Shown here piece by piece: positions 24,892 to 33,997 of a stretch of DNA of 64,000 nucleotides (the stretch's first letter is position 1; each line of letters begins with the position of its first letter). The stretch is taken from NCBI RefSeq assembly GCF_947492365.1, contig NZ_CANLMB010000001.1:62001-126000 (forward strand), in the 5' to 3' direction. The DNA is from an uncultured Erythrobacter sp. Its GTDB lineage: Bacteria; Pseudomonadota; Alphaproteobacteria; Sphingomonadales; Sphingomonadaceae. The notes beneath the pieces were generated by a model that did no database searches, was not told the origin of the DNA, and worked only from the letters and a program-made list of their open reading frames with translations. Made by a program: the position numbers and the translations under genes.

Positions 24892-26081
24892 TTGCGGGTG
24901 CCCTTGGGCTTGCTCTTGGCCTTCGCCGCTTTCTTCGCTTTCTTCTGGGCCGACACTTTCGAAGTTGCGCGCGATTTGCGTTCGCCTCGGCGGTCCTTGC
25001 GGTATTGCTTGGCGTGGCGGCGCGCGGCCTGTTTCTTCTCCGCAGGCGTGCGCTCGGGCGCTTCGTCGCGCACCGGCGAGGCATCGCTCAGGCTGAGGTC
25101 AAAGCCCATGGCCTCCATCGTAGCGGCAAAGTGTTCGGGCAGTTCAGCCGTCACGTCGAGCTTGCCGCCGGTCCCTTTGGAATCGGGCGTGGAGATAATC
25201 AGGCGCCGCGCATGAAGGTGCATCTTGCGGCTGATCGCGCCGGTCAGGAAAGCGTCCTGCCCGCCATATTTGCCGTCTCCGACGATCGGGTGGCCGATCG
25301 CCGCCATATGGACGCGCAGCTGGTGGGTGCGTCCGGTCAGCGGCTCCAACTCGACCCACGAGGCGCGGCTGCCGGCGCGTTCGACGACGCGGTAGCGGGT
25401 CTTGGCCAGCGCTCCGCCTTCTTCATCGACATGCATCTTCTCGCCGCCGGTGCCCGGCTGTTTGGCGAGGGGAGCGTCGATTGTGCCTTCGCGCACTTCG
25501 GGAACGCCGACGACCAGCGCCCAATAGACCTTGCGCGCGCTGCGCCCTGCGAAGCGCCTCGAATATGCCGCTGCGCTGCCCGGAGTGCGAGCGATCAGCA
25601 GGACGCCGGAGGTGTCCTTGTCGAGCCGGTGGACAAGGCGCGGGCGGGGTGTGTCTTCGCCTTCAACGAATGCATCGAGCAGGCCGTCGACGTGTTTGGT
25701 GGTCTTGCTGCCGCCCTGCGTCGCCAGACCCGGCGGCTTGTTCAGCACGATTGCGCTGGGCGTTTCACGGATCACCATGTCGCGCGCTTCGGAGATTTCC
25801 TCCGCCGTCAACTCCCGGCGCTGCTTGGGTGCCTTGTGCGGGGCTTCACCGCCCGGCGGCACGCGGAGGACCTGACCTGCGGCGAGGCGATCTTCGGGCT
25901 TCACCCGCCCGCCATCGACACGCACCTGACCCGTGCGCGCCCAGCGCGAGATCGTGGCAAAGCCGATCACCGGCAGATTGCGCTTGAACCAACGGTCGAG
26001 CCGGATGCCGTCATCGTCTTCAGTGACGGTGAACTGGCGGACTTCTTTGGATGGTTCTGGATTGGAAGATTCGGAACTCAT
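24888..26081 (-). CDS. RluA-family pseudouridine synthase
   Basis: A 397-residue enzyme converting specific rRNA (or tRNA) uridines to pseudouridine. An S4 RNA-binding domain is at about 18-80 (IRLDRWFKRNLP...TGQVRVDGGRVKPEDRL); the catalytic motif is HRLDKDTSG with Asp154; GRTHQLRVHMA is the second family signature. The sequence resembles RluC/RluD. The C-terminal 60 residues are unusually Lys/Arg/Ala-rich (KKQAARRHAKQYRKDRRGE..., ...KKAKKAAKAKSKPKGTRK), an extra RNA-binding tail that lengthens the protein beyond the usual 300-330. Overlaps crcB by ATGA. Confidence 0.92.
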   Translation of the reverse strand: MSSESSNPEPSKEVRQFTVTEDDDGIRLDRWFKRNLPVIGFATISRWARTGQVRVDGGRVKPEDRLAAGQVLRVPPGGEAPHKAPKQRRELTAEEISEARDMVIRETPSAIVLNKPPGLATQGGSKTTKHVDGLLDAFVEGEDTPRPRLVHRLDKDTSGVLLIARTPGSAAAYSRRFAGRSARKVYWALVVGVPEVREGTIDAPLAKQPGTGGEKMHVDEEGGALAKTRYRVVERAGSRASWVELEPLTGRTHQLRVHMAAIGHPIVGDGKYGGQDAFLTGAISRKMHLHARRLIISTPDSKGTGGKLDVTAELPEHFAATMEAMGFDLSLSDASPVRDEAPERTPAEKKQAARRHAKQYRKDRRGERKSRATSKVSAQKKAKKAAKAKSKPKGTRK

Positions 26082-26494
26082 GCTGCACCCCGCATCGCGA
26101 CAAGCCCGATATAGAGCGCGGCGAGGCCTGCCACGACGGACACCAGCGCATAGGAAAAGGCGAGGGCACTCGATCCGCGCTCGATCAGCAGCATCATCTC
26201 AAGGCTGAAGGCGCTGAATGTGGTGAAGCCCCCCAGCAACCCGACGCCGATCAGAAGCCGCAAGGCCTCCGAGCTTTCGCCGCCCGATGTGTGGCGCGCA
26301 AGCCACCCGGCCAGCAGGCCCATCGCGAGGCTGCCGATGATGTTCGCGCTGAGCGTCGCCCAGGGAAAGCCGGTGTTTGGTCCCGCAATATGCGTCACCG
26401 CGCGGCCAAGCTGGTAGCGTGCAACCGCACCGACCGCGCCGCCAAGCGCGACATAGAGCGATCCGACAAGGGGGGAGAGAGCTAATGAAGTCAT
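26078..26494 (-). CDS. crcB: fluoride channel CrcB/Fluc
   Basis: A 138-residue protein with four transmembrane helices that forms a dual-topology dimeric fluoride channel. Diagnostic sequences are GGAVGAVARYQLGR near the N-terminus, FPWATLSANIIGSLAMGLL (the conserved Asn) and GGFTTFSAFSLE (phenylalanine box and sodium site). First gene of the five-gene overlapping run. AAAGG precedes the ATG. I did not find a fluoride-riboswitch-like sequence upstream. Confidence 0.94.
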   Translation of the reverse strand: MTSLALSPLVGSLYVALGGAVGAVARYQLGRAVTHIAGPNTGFPWATLSANIIGSLAMGLLAGWLARHTSGGESSEALRLLIGVGLLGGFTTFSAFSLEMMLLIERGSSALAFSYALVSVVAGLAALYIGLVAMRGAA

Positions 26495-26741
26495 TGCAAA
26501 GGGCCTTTAGACATGGCGGCGGCTTCTGCCTAGCTTTGCGTGCATGGCTGAAATTGCGTCGAGCAGCGCATCTTCAACCCATTGCGATCTTGCCATTTTT
26601 GCCGGGCGGGGTTAAGAGCGCCCCAGTTCGAGCGTGATTCCTGCGGGATTCGCGCCGGTTCCAGCGTCAAATTTACGCGTCTTCCCGCGTTGTTCTTGCG
26701 GGCTAACGTGCTGTATTAGAAAGACAAGGTAGTAGCCGTTT

Positions 26742-26948
26742 ATGCAAATCATGGTTCGCGATAACAATGTCGATCAGGCCCTCCGCGCGCTCAAGAAGAA
26801 GCTGCAGCGCGAAGGTGTTTATCGCGAAATGAAGCTGCGTCGCCACTACGAAAAGCCCAGCGAAAAGCGCGCCCGTGAAAAGGCTGCTGCCGTTCGCCGT
26901 GCTCGCAAGCTTGAGCGTAAGCGTATGGAACGCGACGGCATCAAGTAG
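26742..26948 (+). CDS. rpsU: 30S ribosomal protein S21
   Basis: A 68-residue basic protein, the small-subunit protein S21: [56 protein letters not shown]. The [11 protein letters not shown]...KK and [11 protein letters not shown] sequences are diagnostic. Start at 26742, with a second ATG three codons later; AAGG is rather far upstream (12 bases). Codon use is that of a strongly expressed gene. Followed at about 70 bases by a strong terminator, so it is monocistronic. Confidence 0.97.
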   Translation: MQIMVRDNNVDQALRALKKKLQREGVYREMKLRRHYEKPSEKRAREKAAAVRRARKLERKRMERDGIK

Positions 26949-27017
26949 GCCGGGGCGCCGAATTCGGGTGCTTCTCTCTTCGAGAGTGCTTGAATCAGCA
27001 CAAATGATAAGCCATCA

Positions 27018-27045
27018 GGGCGCGGAAGAGTTTCCGCGCCCTTTT
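27018..27045 (+). terminator. Rho-independent terminator after rpsU
   Basis: GGGCGCGGAA (27018-27027) pairs perfectly with TTCCGCGCCC (27032-27041) around a four-base loop and is followed by TTTT. Confidence 0.92.
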
Positions 27046-27082
27046 GCTTATGGGATGGGCGCAAATGCATCAGGGATAATCC

Positions 27083-27652
27083 ATGACCGAAATTACCCGC
27101 GTTCCGATCCAGCCCGTCGCCAAGGGCTCGCTCGTCAAAATCTGGCTGGGCGTACTTGTCGCGATTCTGCTCGGCGGCGGCCTTGCCTGGGCGGCAGTGC
27201 CCAAGGGATTGAGCGTCGATACGCTGGTCGAAGGAACCGGCCCGAACCCGCAGGAAGGCGACATGGTCTTTGTGAAATACAAAGGCATGCTCGCTTCCAA
27301 TCGTGAAGTGTTTGACGAATCGCAGGACATCCCGCTCCCGATTGAAGGAGTCTTCCCCGAAGGCAGCCCGTTCCCGATTGAACCCGATGCCACTATCGAC
27401 GGTTTTTATCAGGGCCTGCAACTGATGCAGAAGGGCGGCACTTACGAACTCTATATCCCGTCCGAGCTAGCCTATGGCGCAGAGCCGCCTCCCGGCGCTC
27501 CTATCCCGCCCAACGCCGATCTCATCTTTGAAATCGAAGTGGTCGATTTCATGAGCCGCGAAACCTTCGACCGCAATCTGATGATCCTGCAACAAGCGAT
27601 GCAGGGCGGTTTGGGCGCTCCTGAGGGTGAAGGTCCGCCAGTAGCCGAGTAG
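27083..27652 (+). CDS. membrane-anchored FKBP-type prolyl isomerase
   Basis: A 189-residue peptidyl-prolyl cis-trans isomerase. One uncleaved N-terminal helix (about 17-36, VKIWLGVLVAILLGGGLAWAAV) anchors it with the FKBP domain in the periplasm: GDMVFVKYKGMLASNREVFDES, then GFYQGLQLMQKGGTYELYIPSELAYGAEPPPGAPIPPNADLIFEIEVVDF, the canonical FKBP core. It should assist folding of exported proteins. A short acidic Gln-rich tail follows. Transcribed alone, after the rpsU terminator. Confidence 0.92.
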   Translation: MTEITRVPIQPVAKGSLVKIWLGVLVAILLGGGLAWAAVPKGLSVDTLVEGTGPNPQEGDMVFVKYKGMLASNREVFDESQDIPLPIEGVFPEGSPFPIEPDATIDGFYQGLQLMQKGGTYELYIPSELAYGAEPPPGAPIPPNADLIFEIEVVDFMSRETFDRNLMILQQAMQGGLGAPEGEGPPVAE

Positions 27653-27789
27653 CTCCTGCACCCGGCAAAAGCGCCCGAATGCGGTTTTGTCCGGTTCTGT
27701 GCCGGGCATTTCCGCTTCTTGGAAAACCTGTCCCCTTTTGGCTGCGCTCGCTTCGCGCTAGACTCGTCTCTTGAATTCGGGAGAGGTCG

Positions 27790-29517
27790 ATGAGCGATAA
27801 TGCAGCCTTGCCAGCGGATGATGCCGGTCTTGATAGCAGTCTGAACGGGTGGAACCTGCGCCCATGGGCGCTTGCCGCGATGCTGGCGCTTGCCGGATTG
27901 CTGATCCACTTTGCCAGTGATGGCGGCGAAGATGTGCCGTGGCGCATGGCGTTGACTGCGGCGCTGGTGTTCGGATCGGGCGCAGCGGCTTTCACCCTGT
28001 CACCCGAACGCTGGAAGTCTTCCGCGTTGTTTGCAGGTCTTGTCGCGCTCGTCATGGCGGGCATTGCCTGGCGCGCGACGAGCGCGGGCGATCACTATGC
28101 TGATGAGGGCTTCTGGGTCTTTTCCGGCATGCTTGCAGTCACATTGGCGCTGCCTCTGTTCCAGGCGGACTTCCACCGGCTGCGCTGGAGCACCAGCTAC
28201 AAAGACACCCATTTCCATGTCTGGACCGACGCCATCACCGGTGCAGGCGCGTTTGCCTTTGTCGGGCTCAGCTGGGCACTGATATACCTCCTGTCAGAAC
28301 TGTTCCGCGCGATACAGATCGACCTGCTCCATGACCTGATCGATCAGGAATGGTTCGGCTGGGTCTTTTCGGGTGCTGCCTTTGGTGCGGCATTGGGCGT
28401 CTTGCGCAACCAACTCAAGATCATCGGCACTTTGCAGAATGTGGTGCTGCTTGTCCTGTCGATCCTCGCGGTTCCGCTGGCGATTGCGCTGGTGCTGTTC
28501 CTGCTCGCGGTGATTTTGTCGGGGCTTGATGTGCTGTGGGAGGCCACCCAAAGCGCAACGCCGCTGCTGCTGGCAATTGCGGTGGGCTGTTTCGTGCTCA
28601 CCAATGCTGTGGTGCGCGACGATGATGAAACCGCGAGCAACTCGCGGGTGCTCAGGATCGCTGGCTTCGTGCTCGCGCTGGGCATTCTACCGCTGGCAGC
28701 GATGGCGGCCCTGTCGATGGGCACGCGGATCGGCCAGCACGGGCTTAGCCCGGAGCGGCTGTGGGCGTTGGTCGCGATTGCGGTTGCTGTGGCTTACGGC
28801 GTCGCCTATTTCGCCTCTGCCATTCGCGGGCGCAAGGAAGGCTGGCGCGGATATTTGCGCCAGTCGAACCTGCATCTGGCGGTGCTGACCTGCGCGATTG
28901 CGCTCATTCTCGCTTTGCCGATCTTCAATTTCGGCAGTATTTCGGCGAGCAACCAGCTTGCGCGGCTTGAATCGGGTGCGGTGAGCGTCGAAGACTTTGA
29001 CTATGCCGCGCTCAAGTTTGATTTCGGCGATGCCGGTCGCGAGGCTCTCGCTGAGCTGGAGGCAAGCGAGGATGCAGAAATCGCGCGGCTGGCTTCCGAA
29101 GCCGCGATGCTCGAACACCGCCCCTATGGCCTGCGCATTGCAGAGCGGCGCGAGATTGCCGAACAGGCTGACCTTAGCGGCTTTGACGAGCCGACCGCTG
29201 AGGCGATCCGCGCTTATTTGCGCGATGAAATCCGCCTTTGCCGCGAAGCCTGTCGCGCGGTGTTGCTGCGAGAGGATGATGAGGGTCAGTTGATTGCCCT
29301 GCTAAGCGACAATGAATGGGGTGCCCGCTTCATCCTGCTCAATGTCGAACCTGGCAGCGCAAAGGCCGTCCCGCAGCGGATCAATCGCGGACAGCTGGAA
29401 GGCCAGAATTCAGGCGGAATCGAACGCCCTGCCTATGAAGGCGAGGTCGAATTGCGCCCCTTTGAAGGCCAGCAGCTCTACATCGATGGCGAACCGGCGG
29501 GTGAGCCCTTCAATTAG
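27790..29517 (+). CDS. DUF4153 polytopic membrane protein
   Basis: A 575-residue inner-membrane protein with about twelve hydrophobic segments in residues 20-400, including FVGLSWALIYLLSELFRAIQIDLLHDLIDQEWFGWVFSGAAFGAALG, the part I associate with DUF4153. The last 170 residues are soluble and charged, probably cytoplasmic or periplasmic, with two close cysteines (RLCREACRAV). Function unknown; family members are widespread in alphaproteobacteria. The ATG follows GGGAGAGG. No operon partner; gatC begins 60 bases downstream. Confidence 0.8.
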   Translation: MSDNAALPADDAGLDSSLNGWNLRPWALAAMLALAGLLIHFASDGGEDVPWRMALTAALVFGSGAAAFTLSPERWKSSALFAGLVALVMAGIAWRATSAGDHYADEGFWVFSGMLAVTLALPLFQADFHRLRWSTSYKDTHFHVWTDAITGAGAFAFVGLSWALIYLLSELFRAIQIDLLHDLIDQEWFGWVFSGAAFGAALGVLRNQLKIIGTLQNVVLLVLSILAVPLAIALVLFLLAVILSGLDVLWEATQSATPLLLAIAVGCFVLTNAVVRDDDETASNSRVLRIAGFVLALGILPLAAMAALSMGTRIGQHGLSPERLWALVAIAVAVAYGVAYFASAIRGRKEGWRGYLRQSNLHLAVLTCAIALILALPIFNFGSISASNQLARLESGAVSVEDFDYAALKFDFGDAGREALAELEASEDAEIARLASEAAMLEHRPYGLRIAERREIAEQADLSGFDEPTAEAIRAYLRDEIRLCREACRAVLLREDDEGQLIALLSDNEWGARFILLNVEPGSAKAVPQRINRGQLEGQNSGGIERPAYEGEVELRPFEGQQLYIDGEPAGEPFN

Positions 29518-29576
29518 AGGCCTTTCACACGCAACTCGCGCTTGAAGGGCGCCGCGGCGGGCGCTAACGCGCGCCT

Positions 29577-29879
29577 ATGTCAGTCAACAAAGAAACAGTC
29601 GCCAAGATTGCCGGGCTCGCCCGCATCAAAATGGGCGATGCAGAACTCGAAAGCCTTGTGCCCGAGCTGAACGGGATCCTCGATTGGGTCGAGCAGCTGG
29701 GCGAGGTCGATGTGAGCGGGGTCGAGCCGATGTCGGCGGTGATCCCCAACACGCTTCGCCTGCGCGATGACGTGGTCGATGCCGATCCGCAAACCGGCGG
29801 CGGAAAGCGCGACGCAGTGCTCGCCAATGCACCCGCTGCCGAACATGGCTTTTTCGGCGTGCCCAAGGTGATCGAATAA
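29577..29879 (+). CDS. gatC: Asp/Glu-tRNA amidotransferase subunit C
   Basis: A 100-residue GatC, the small subunit that stabilises GatA-GatB in the tRNA-dependent amidotransferase converting Glu-tRNA-Gln (and Asp-tRNA-Asn) to the amide forms. The sequence opens with [23 protein letters not shown], then [22 protein letters not shown] and a C-terminal [13 protein letters not shown], all standard. The TAA stop shares its last base with the gatA start (TAATG), so the subunits are co-translated. Confidence 0.96.
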   Translation: MSVNKETVAKIAGLARIKMGDAELESLVPELNGILDWVEQLGEVDVSGVEPMSAVIPNTLRLRDDVVDADPQTGGGKRDAVLANAPAAEHGFFGVPKVIE

Positions 29880-31360
29880 TGACCGATTTCACTTCTTTTG
29901 GCGTCAAAGCCATCCGCGACGGCGTGGCCGGCGGAGACTTCACCGCGCGCGAAGTGGCGGAGAGCTTCAACGCGGCCGTCGCTTCGGCGGCTGAACTCAA
30001 CGCCTTCATTGTCACCACTCCCGACCACGCGCTCGCCGCAGCCGATGCGACTGACGCAAAGCGCGCTAAGGGCGAGGCACTGGGAGCGATGGGCGGCGTG
30101 CCGATCGGCATGAAGGACCTGTTCGCCACCAAGGGCGTGCAGACCACCGCCGCGAGCCACATCCTCGAAGGCTTCAAGCCCGAATATGAAAGCACCGTCA
30201 GCCAGAACCTCTGGAATGCGGGTGCGGGCATGCTGGGTAAGCTCAATCTCGACCAGTTCGCGATGGGTTCGTCGAACGAGACCTCTTTCTTCGGCAATGT
30301 CTCTTCGCCTTGGCGCAAGGAAGGCACCAATGCGGCAATGTCGCCCGGGGGTTCCTCGGGTGGCTCGTCCAGCGCCGTGGCCGCACGCATTGCGCCCGCT
30401 GCGACCGGCACCGACACCGGCGGCTCGATCCGTCAGCCCGCTGCCTTCACCGGCATTTGCGGTATCAAGCCCACATACGGGCGTTGCTCGCGCTGGGGCG
30501 TAGTCGCCTTCGCAAGCTCGCTCGATCAGGCAGGCCCGATGGCGCGCTCGGTGGAGGATTGCGCGATCATGCTTGGCGCGATGGCGGGTTTCGACGCCAA
30601 GGACGCGACCAGCCTGAAGATGGACGTACCCGATTGGGACGCCGCTTTGTCGAGCGACCTCAAAGGCAAAAAGGTCGGCATTCCCAAGGAATACCGCATG
30701 GACGGCACCGACGATGCGATCCTCGCTTCGTGGGAGCAGGGCAAGGAATGGCTGCGCGATGCGGGTGCGGAAGTGGTCGACATCTCGCTGCCCCACACCA
30801 AATACGCGCTGCCCGCTTACTATATCATCGCGCCTGCCGAAGCTTCGTCCAACCTCGCGCGCTATGACGGCGTGCGGTACGGCCTGCGCGACTTGCCAGA
30901 TGGAGCGGGCTTGCAGGACATGTATGCCGAGACACGCGCCGCCGGTTTCGGTGACGAGGTCAAGCGCCGCATCCTGATCGGCACCTATGTGCTCTCAGCT
31001 GGCTTCTACGACGCCTATTACAACCAGGCGCAAAAGGTTCGCGCGCTGGTGAGCCGCGACTTTGAGCAGGCGTTCGGGACATGCGACCTGATCCTCGCGC
31101 CGACGACGCCGACCGCGAGCTTCCCGCTGGGCAGCCTCAACGAAGACCCGCTGACGATGTATCTGAACGACGTCTTCGCAGTGCCCGCCTCGCTGGCTGG
31201 CCTTCCGGCCATGAGCGTCCCCGCGGGCCTTAACCCCGACGGCCTCCCGCTCGGCCTGCAACTGGTCGGCAAGCCGTTTGACGAGCAGAGCGTGCTCGAC
31301 GCCGGTCTGGCGATTCAGGAGCGTGCCGGATTTACGGCGCAGCCGGAGAAGTGGTGGTGA
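29879..31360 (+). CDS. gatA: Asp/Glu-tRNA amidotransferase subunit A
   Basis: A 493-residue amidase-signature enzyme that hydrolyses glutamine and delivers ammonia to GatB. The Ser-cisSer-Lys triad is intact: Lys79 in PIGMKDLF, cis-Ser159 in [12 protein letters not shown] and nucleophile Ser183 in [11 protein letters not shown]. The C-terminal region has [12 protein letters not shown]. Length is normal. It sits between gatC and two small genes that separate it from gatB. Confidence 0.97.
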   Translation: MTDFTSFGVKAIRDGVAGGDFTAREVAESFNAAVASAAELNAFIVTTPDHALAAADATDAKRAKGEALGAMGGVPIGMKDLFATKGVQTTAASHILEGFKPEYESTVSQNLWNAGAGMLGKLNLDQFAMGSSNETSFFGNVSSPWRKEGTNAAMSPGGSSGGSSSAVAARIAPAATGTDTGGSIRQPAAFTGICGIKPTYGRCSRWGVVAFASSLDQAGPMARSVEDCAIMLGAMAGFDAKDATSLKMDVPDWDAALSSDLKGKKVGIPKEYRMDGTDDAILASWEQGKEWLRDAGAEVVDISLPHTKYALPAYYIIAPAEASSNLARYDGVRYGLRDLPDGAGLQDMYAETRAAGFGDEVKRRILIGTYVLSAGFYDAYYNQAQKVRALVSRDFEQAFGTCDLILAPTTPTASFPLGSLNEDPLTMYLNDVFAVPASLAGLPAMSVPAGLNPDGLPLGLQLVGKPFDEQSVLDAGLAIQERAGFTAQPEKWW

Positions 31361-31695
31361 GAAACGTTTTGCCTGCGCTTTTGATTGCGGCGGCAACGCT
31401 TACCGGCTGTGCCGATTCCAACCTTGGGACATTCAACGCAGGTCCGCTTGCGGCCACCTTTAGTGCGACTAGCGACAAGCCTGCGCAAACGGTTGCACAA
31501 TGTCTCGCGACCGAGCTTGATGAAGATGCAAGGGTCGAGCGCGAGGGTGATGTATTCGAGGTCTCGGTACCAAGGGGTCTTGGGACCTTGCGTTACCGTG
31601 TCACCCAACGCATCGACACCGATGGATCGCTAGTCGAATATGACAGCGAAATGGGCACGGGCGGTGAACTGGACAGGTCGCAGGTGTGCTTGTGA
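31357..31695 (+). CDS. small putative lipoprotein within the gat operon
   Basis: A protein of about 112 residues with a short signal peptide and a lipobox-like LTGC ([19 protein letters not shown]), so probably a lipoprotein. The mature part has a second Cys ([11 protein letters not shown]) and a last Cys at the C-terminus (SQVCL). I chose the GTG at 31357, which overlaps the gatA stop (GTGA) and lies eight bases after GGAG; two more GTG codons precede it. Not recognised. Its coupling to gatA is probably only for expression. Confidence 0.72.
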   Translation: MRNVLPALLIAAATLTGCADSNLGTFNAGPLAATFSATSDKPAQTVAQCLATELDEDARVEREGDVFEVSVPRGLGTLRYRVTQRIDTDGSLVEYDSEMGTGGELDRSQVCL

Positions 31696-31847
31696 CTGAC
31701 CAAACCGCCCTCACCATCGCCGGGATCGGGATTGTTCTCGCCATCCCATTGACCTTCATGTTCGCCAATTGGGTGCGCAAGAATGTCGATCATGGTGAGG
31801 CGCGGTTCGGGCCGGATGGCAAGGTGCTGAAGGACGACAAGGATTAA
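31692..31847 (+). CDS. 51-residue single-helix membrane protein
   Basis: A 51-residue frame beginning GTG ACT GAC, overlapping the lipoprotein stop by GTGA, with one hydrophobic helix (TIAGIGIVLAIPLTFMFANWV) and a charged tail ending GPDGKVLKDDKD. The overlapping start, membrane helix and GC-rich codon positions support a real gene. No family recognised. Confidence 0.65.
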   Translation: MTDQTALTIAGIGIVLAIPLTFMFANWVRKNVDHGEARFGPDGKVLKDDKD

Positions 31848-31859
31848 TGCCCATATGCG

Positions 31860-31920
31860 CTCCTACGAAAGCAGGAGCCCAGCGGCGCAATGATGAATTG
31901 GACTCCTGCTTTCGCAGGAG
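31860..31920. repeat. REP-like inverted repeat pair
   Basis: CTCCTACGAAAGCAGGAG at 31860-31877 and CTCCTGCTTTCGCAGGAG at 31903-31920 are each hairpin-forming and are reverse complements of one another with one mismatch, separated by 25 bases. They lie just upstream of gatB. The form is that of a dispersed palindromic repeat. Confidence 0.7.
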
Positions 31921-31938
31921 ATCACGAAGGTGAAGACA

Positions 31939-33435
31939 ATGAGCACATACCGCATTCAGGGACAGACCGGCGACTGGGAGGTCGTGATCGGGCTTGAAGT
32001 TCACGCGCAGGTGACGTCGAAGTCCAAGCTGTTCTCGGGCGCCAACACCGAATTTGGCGCGGAGCCGAACTCGCAGGTCAGCCTCGTCGATGCCGCGATG
32101 CCGGGCATGCTGCCTGTGCCCAACCGCGAATGCATCCGGCAAGCGGTGCGCACCGGCATGGCGATCGAGGCTGAGATAAATGCCTGGTCGCGCTTTGACC
32201 GCAAGAACTACTTCTACGCCGATCTGCCGCAGGGCTATCAGATCAGCCAGCTCTACCACCCGCTGGTGGGCGAGGGATCGCTGCTGATCGAGGCGGATGA
32301 GAAGCACGGCATTCCCGAAGACAAGGTGATCGGGATCGAGCGGATTCATGTCGAGCAGGATGCGGGCAAGCTGATGCACGATCAGCACCCGACCATGTCC
32401 TATGTCGACCTCAATCGCAGCGGCGTTGCGCTGATGGAAATCGTCTCGCGCCCCGACATGCGCTCGCCCGCCGAGGCCGGTGCCTATGTGCGCAAGCTGC
32501 GCTCGATCCTGCGCTATGTCGGATCGTGCGACGGCAATATGGAAGAAGGCTCGATGCGCGCGGACGTCAATGTCTCGGTGCGCAAGGTCGGCGATGAGCT
32601 GGGCACGCGGACCGAGACCAAGAATGTGAACTCGGTGCGCTTTGTCATGCAGGTCATCGAATACGAAGCGAACCGTCAGGTCGACGTGCTCGAAAGCGGC
32701 GGCAGCGTCGATCAGGAAACGCGCCTGTTCGATGTTGCGACCGGCACGACGCGCACGATGCGGTCAAAGGAAGACGCGCATGATTACCGCTACTTCCCCG
32801 ATCCCGACCTGCTGCCGCTGGTGCTGGAGGATGACTTCCTCGCCGAATGCCGCGCGAGCCTGCCCGAACTGCCCGATGCCAAGCGCACGCGCTATGAAAC
32901 CGAGCTGGGCCTCACCCCCTACAATGCCCGCGAACTGACCGCCGAAGTGGAAACTTTCGCGCGCTTTGAAACGCTGCTGGGCGCCGCGGCGAGCGCTATC
33001 GGCAAGCCTGAAACCAAGGTCGCGACACAGGTCGCCAACTGGGCGCTATCGGTGGCTCCGGGTGTCATCAAGTCGGTCGGCGACGAAGCCGATCTGGCTC
33101 ACGCCACTGCCGAGCGGCAGGCTGCTATCCTTGCGATGCAGGACAAGGGCGAAATCAGCGGCGGACAGGCCAAAGAGATCTACGAGATCGTCCTCAAAAC
33201 CGGCCGCGAACCCGACGAAATCGCTGACAGTGAAGGCCTCAAGCAAGTCTCCGACACCGGCGCCATCGAAGCGGCTATCGACGACATCCTCGCCAATAAC
33301 GAGGACAAGGTGGAGCAGTACAAGGGCGGCAAGGACAAGCTGTTCGGCTTCTTCGTCGGTCAGACGATGAAGGCGATGCAGGGCAAGGCGAACCCGGCGG
33401 TGGTGAACCAGATCCTGAAGGACCGGTTGGGCTGA
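31939..33435 (+). CDS. gatB: Asp/Glu-tRNA amidotransferase subunit B
   Basis: A 498-residue GatB, the kinase/transamidase subunit that phosphorylates the misacylated tRNA and accepts ammonia from GatA. The N-terminal [13 protein letters not shown] signature, [22 protein letters not shown], the [21 protein letters not shown] region and the helical tail domain with YqeY-like C-terminus ([18 protein letters not shown]) are complete. I chose the ATG at 31939, eight bases after GAAGG, over a GTG at 31930. The gene's 3' end leaves only two bases before the convergent DUF4287 gene. Confidence 0.96.
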   Translation: MSTYRIQGQTGDWEVVIGLEVHAQVTSKSKLFSGANTEFGAEPNSQVSLVDAAMPGMLPVPNRECIRQAVRTGMAIEAEINAWSRFDRKNYFYADLPQGYQISQLYHPLVGEGSLLIEADEKHGIPEDKVIGIERIHVEQDAGKLMHDQHPTMSYVDLNRSGVALMEIVSRPDMRSPAEAGAYVRKLRSILRYVGSCDGNMEEGSMRADVNVSVRKVGDELGTRTETKNVNSVRFVMQVIEYEANRQVDVLESGGSVDQETRLFDVATGTTRTMRSKEDAHDYRYFPDPDLLPLVLEDDFLAECRASLPELPDAKRTRYETELGLTPYNARELTAEVETFARFETLLGAAASAIGKPETKVATQVANWALSVAPGVIKSVGDEADLAHATAERQAAILAMQDKGEISGGQAKEIYEIVLKTGREPDEIADSEGLKQVSDTGAIEAAIDDILANNEDKVEQYKGGKDKLFGFFVGQTMKAMQGKANPAVVNQILKDRLG

Positions 33436-33437
33436 TC

Positions 33438-33980
33438 CTAGCCAGCGCGCGAATAGGCTTCGTCGATCCAGGCTTTGACTTCGGCGTCGAAGTCATCTGA
33501 CGATTCCAGCCGCACGCGGTGGCTGCACATCGCGCTATAGGCTTCCAGACGCCCCGCCGGCTCGTCGCCCTTGAGCGCCAGTCCTAGGTCGATCCGCGTC
33601 TTTGTCGCAGGCGTGATGAGCGCAAACTGCTTCTTGCGCCTCAGACTCACGCTCGCTTTCTTGGGCGCGACTTCGATGTCGCTGCCCAGCGCTGCCGCAT
33701 AGCGGACGATCTCTTCGTAAAGCGGCATCAGGCCAGCCTTTGGTCCGGCATATTGCGCCGCGACGAGATCAATCTCTTCGCCGGTTTCGCGCGCCTTGGC
33801 CGCGATCAGATTGGCAAAGCCGTGAGTGACGCCGTGCTCGCCCTTGAGCAGCTTCATGATCTCGCCGTGCTTTTCGAGGCCGCTCTTGCGGACCAGATCG
33901 AGCCATTGATCGAGGGTCTTGCCGGTCTTTTCCGGCAGGTTCGCCATCATGCTGGCGAGTTGTTCTTCGGGTGAAGCCAT
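33438..33980 (-). CDS. DUF4287/DUF5655 protein
   Basis: A 180-residue cytoplasmic protein. The N-terminal half, KTGKTLDQWLDLVRKSGLEKHGEIMKLLKGEHGVTHGFANLIAAKA, is the DUF4287 domain; the C-terminal half, VRYAAALGSDIEVAPKKASVSLRRKKQFALITPATKTRIDLGLAL, fits DUF5655. The combination is common in actinobacteria and alphaproteobacteria and has no established function. The ATG at 33980 lies behind GAAGGGAA. Followed upstream by the SRPBCC gene on the same strand with an 17-base gap, so it may be the third gene of the ArsR operon. Confidence 0.83.
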   Translation of the reverse strand: MASPEEQLASMMANLPEKTGKTLDQWLDLVRKSGLEKHGEIMKLLKGEHGVTHGFANLIAAKARETGEEIDLVAAQYAGPKAGLMPLYEEIVRYAAALGSDIEVAPKKASVSLRRKKQFALITPATKTRIDLGLALKGDEPAGRLEAYSAMCSHRVRLESSDDFDAEVKAWIDEAYSRAG

Positions 33981-33997
33981 TGTCCGGTTCCCTTCGC

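Noticed and set aside
26495..26741. Possible fluoride riboswitch upstream of crcB
   Set aside because: I looked for the conserved riboswitch core on the minus strand and did not find it; crcB may be controlled otherwise.
29564..30796. Minus-strand frame of 410 codons over gatC and gatA
   Set aside because: gatC and gatA are both certain with intact catalytic motifs; no domain in the shadow.
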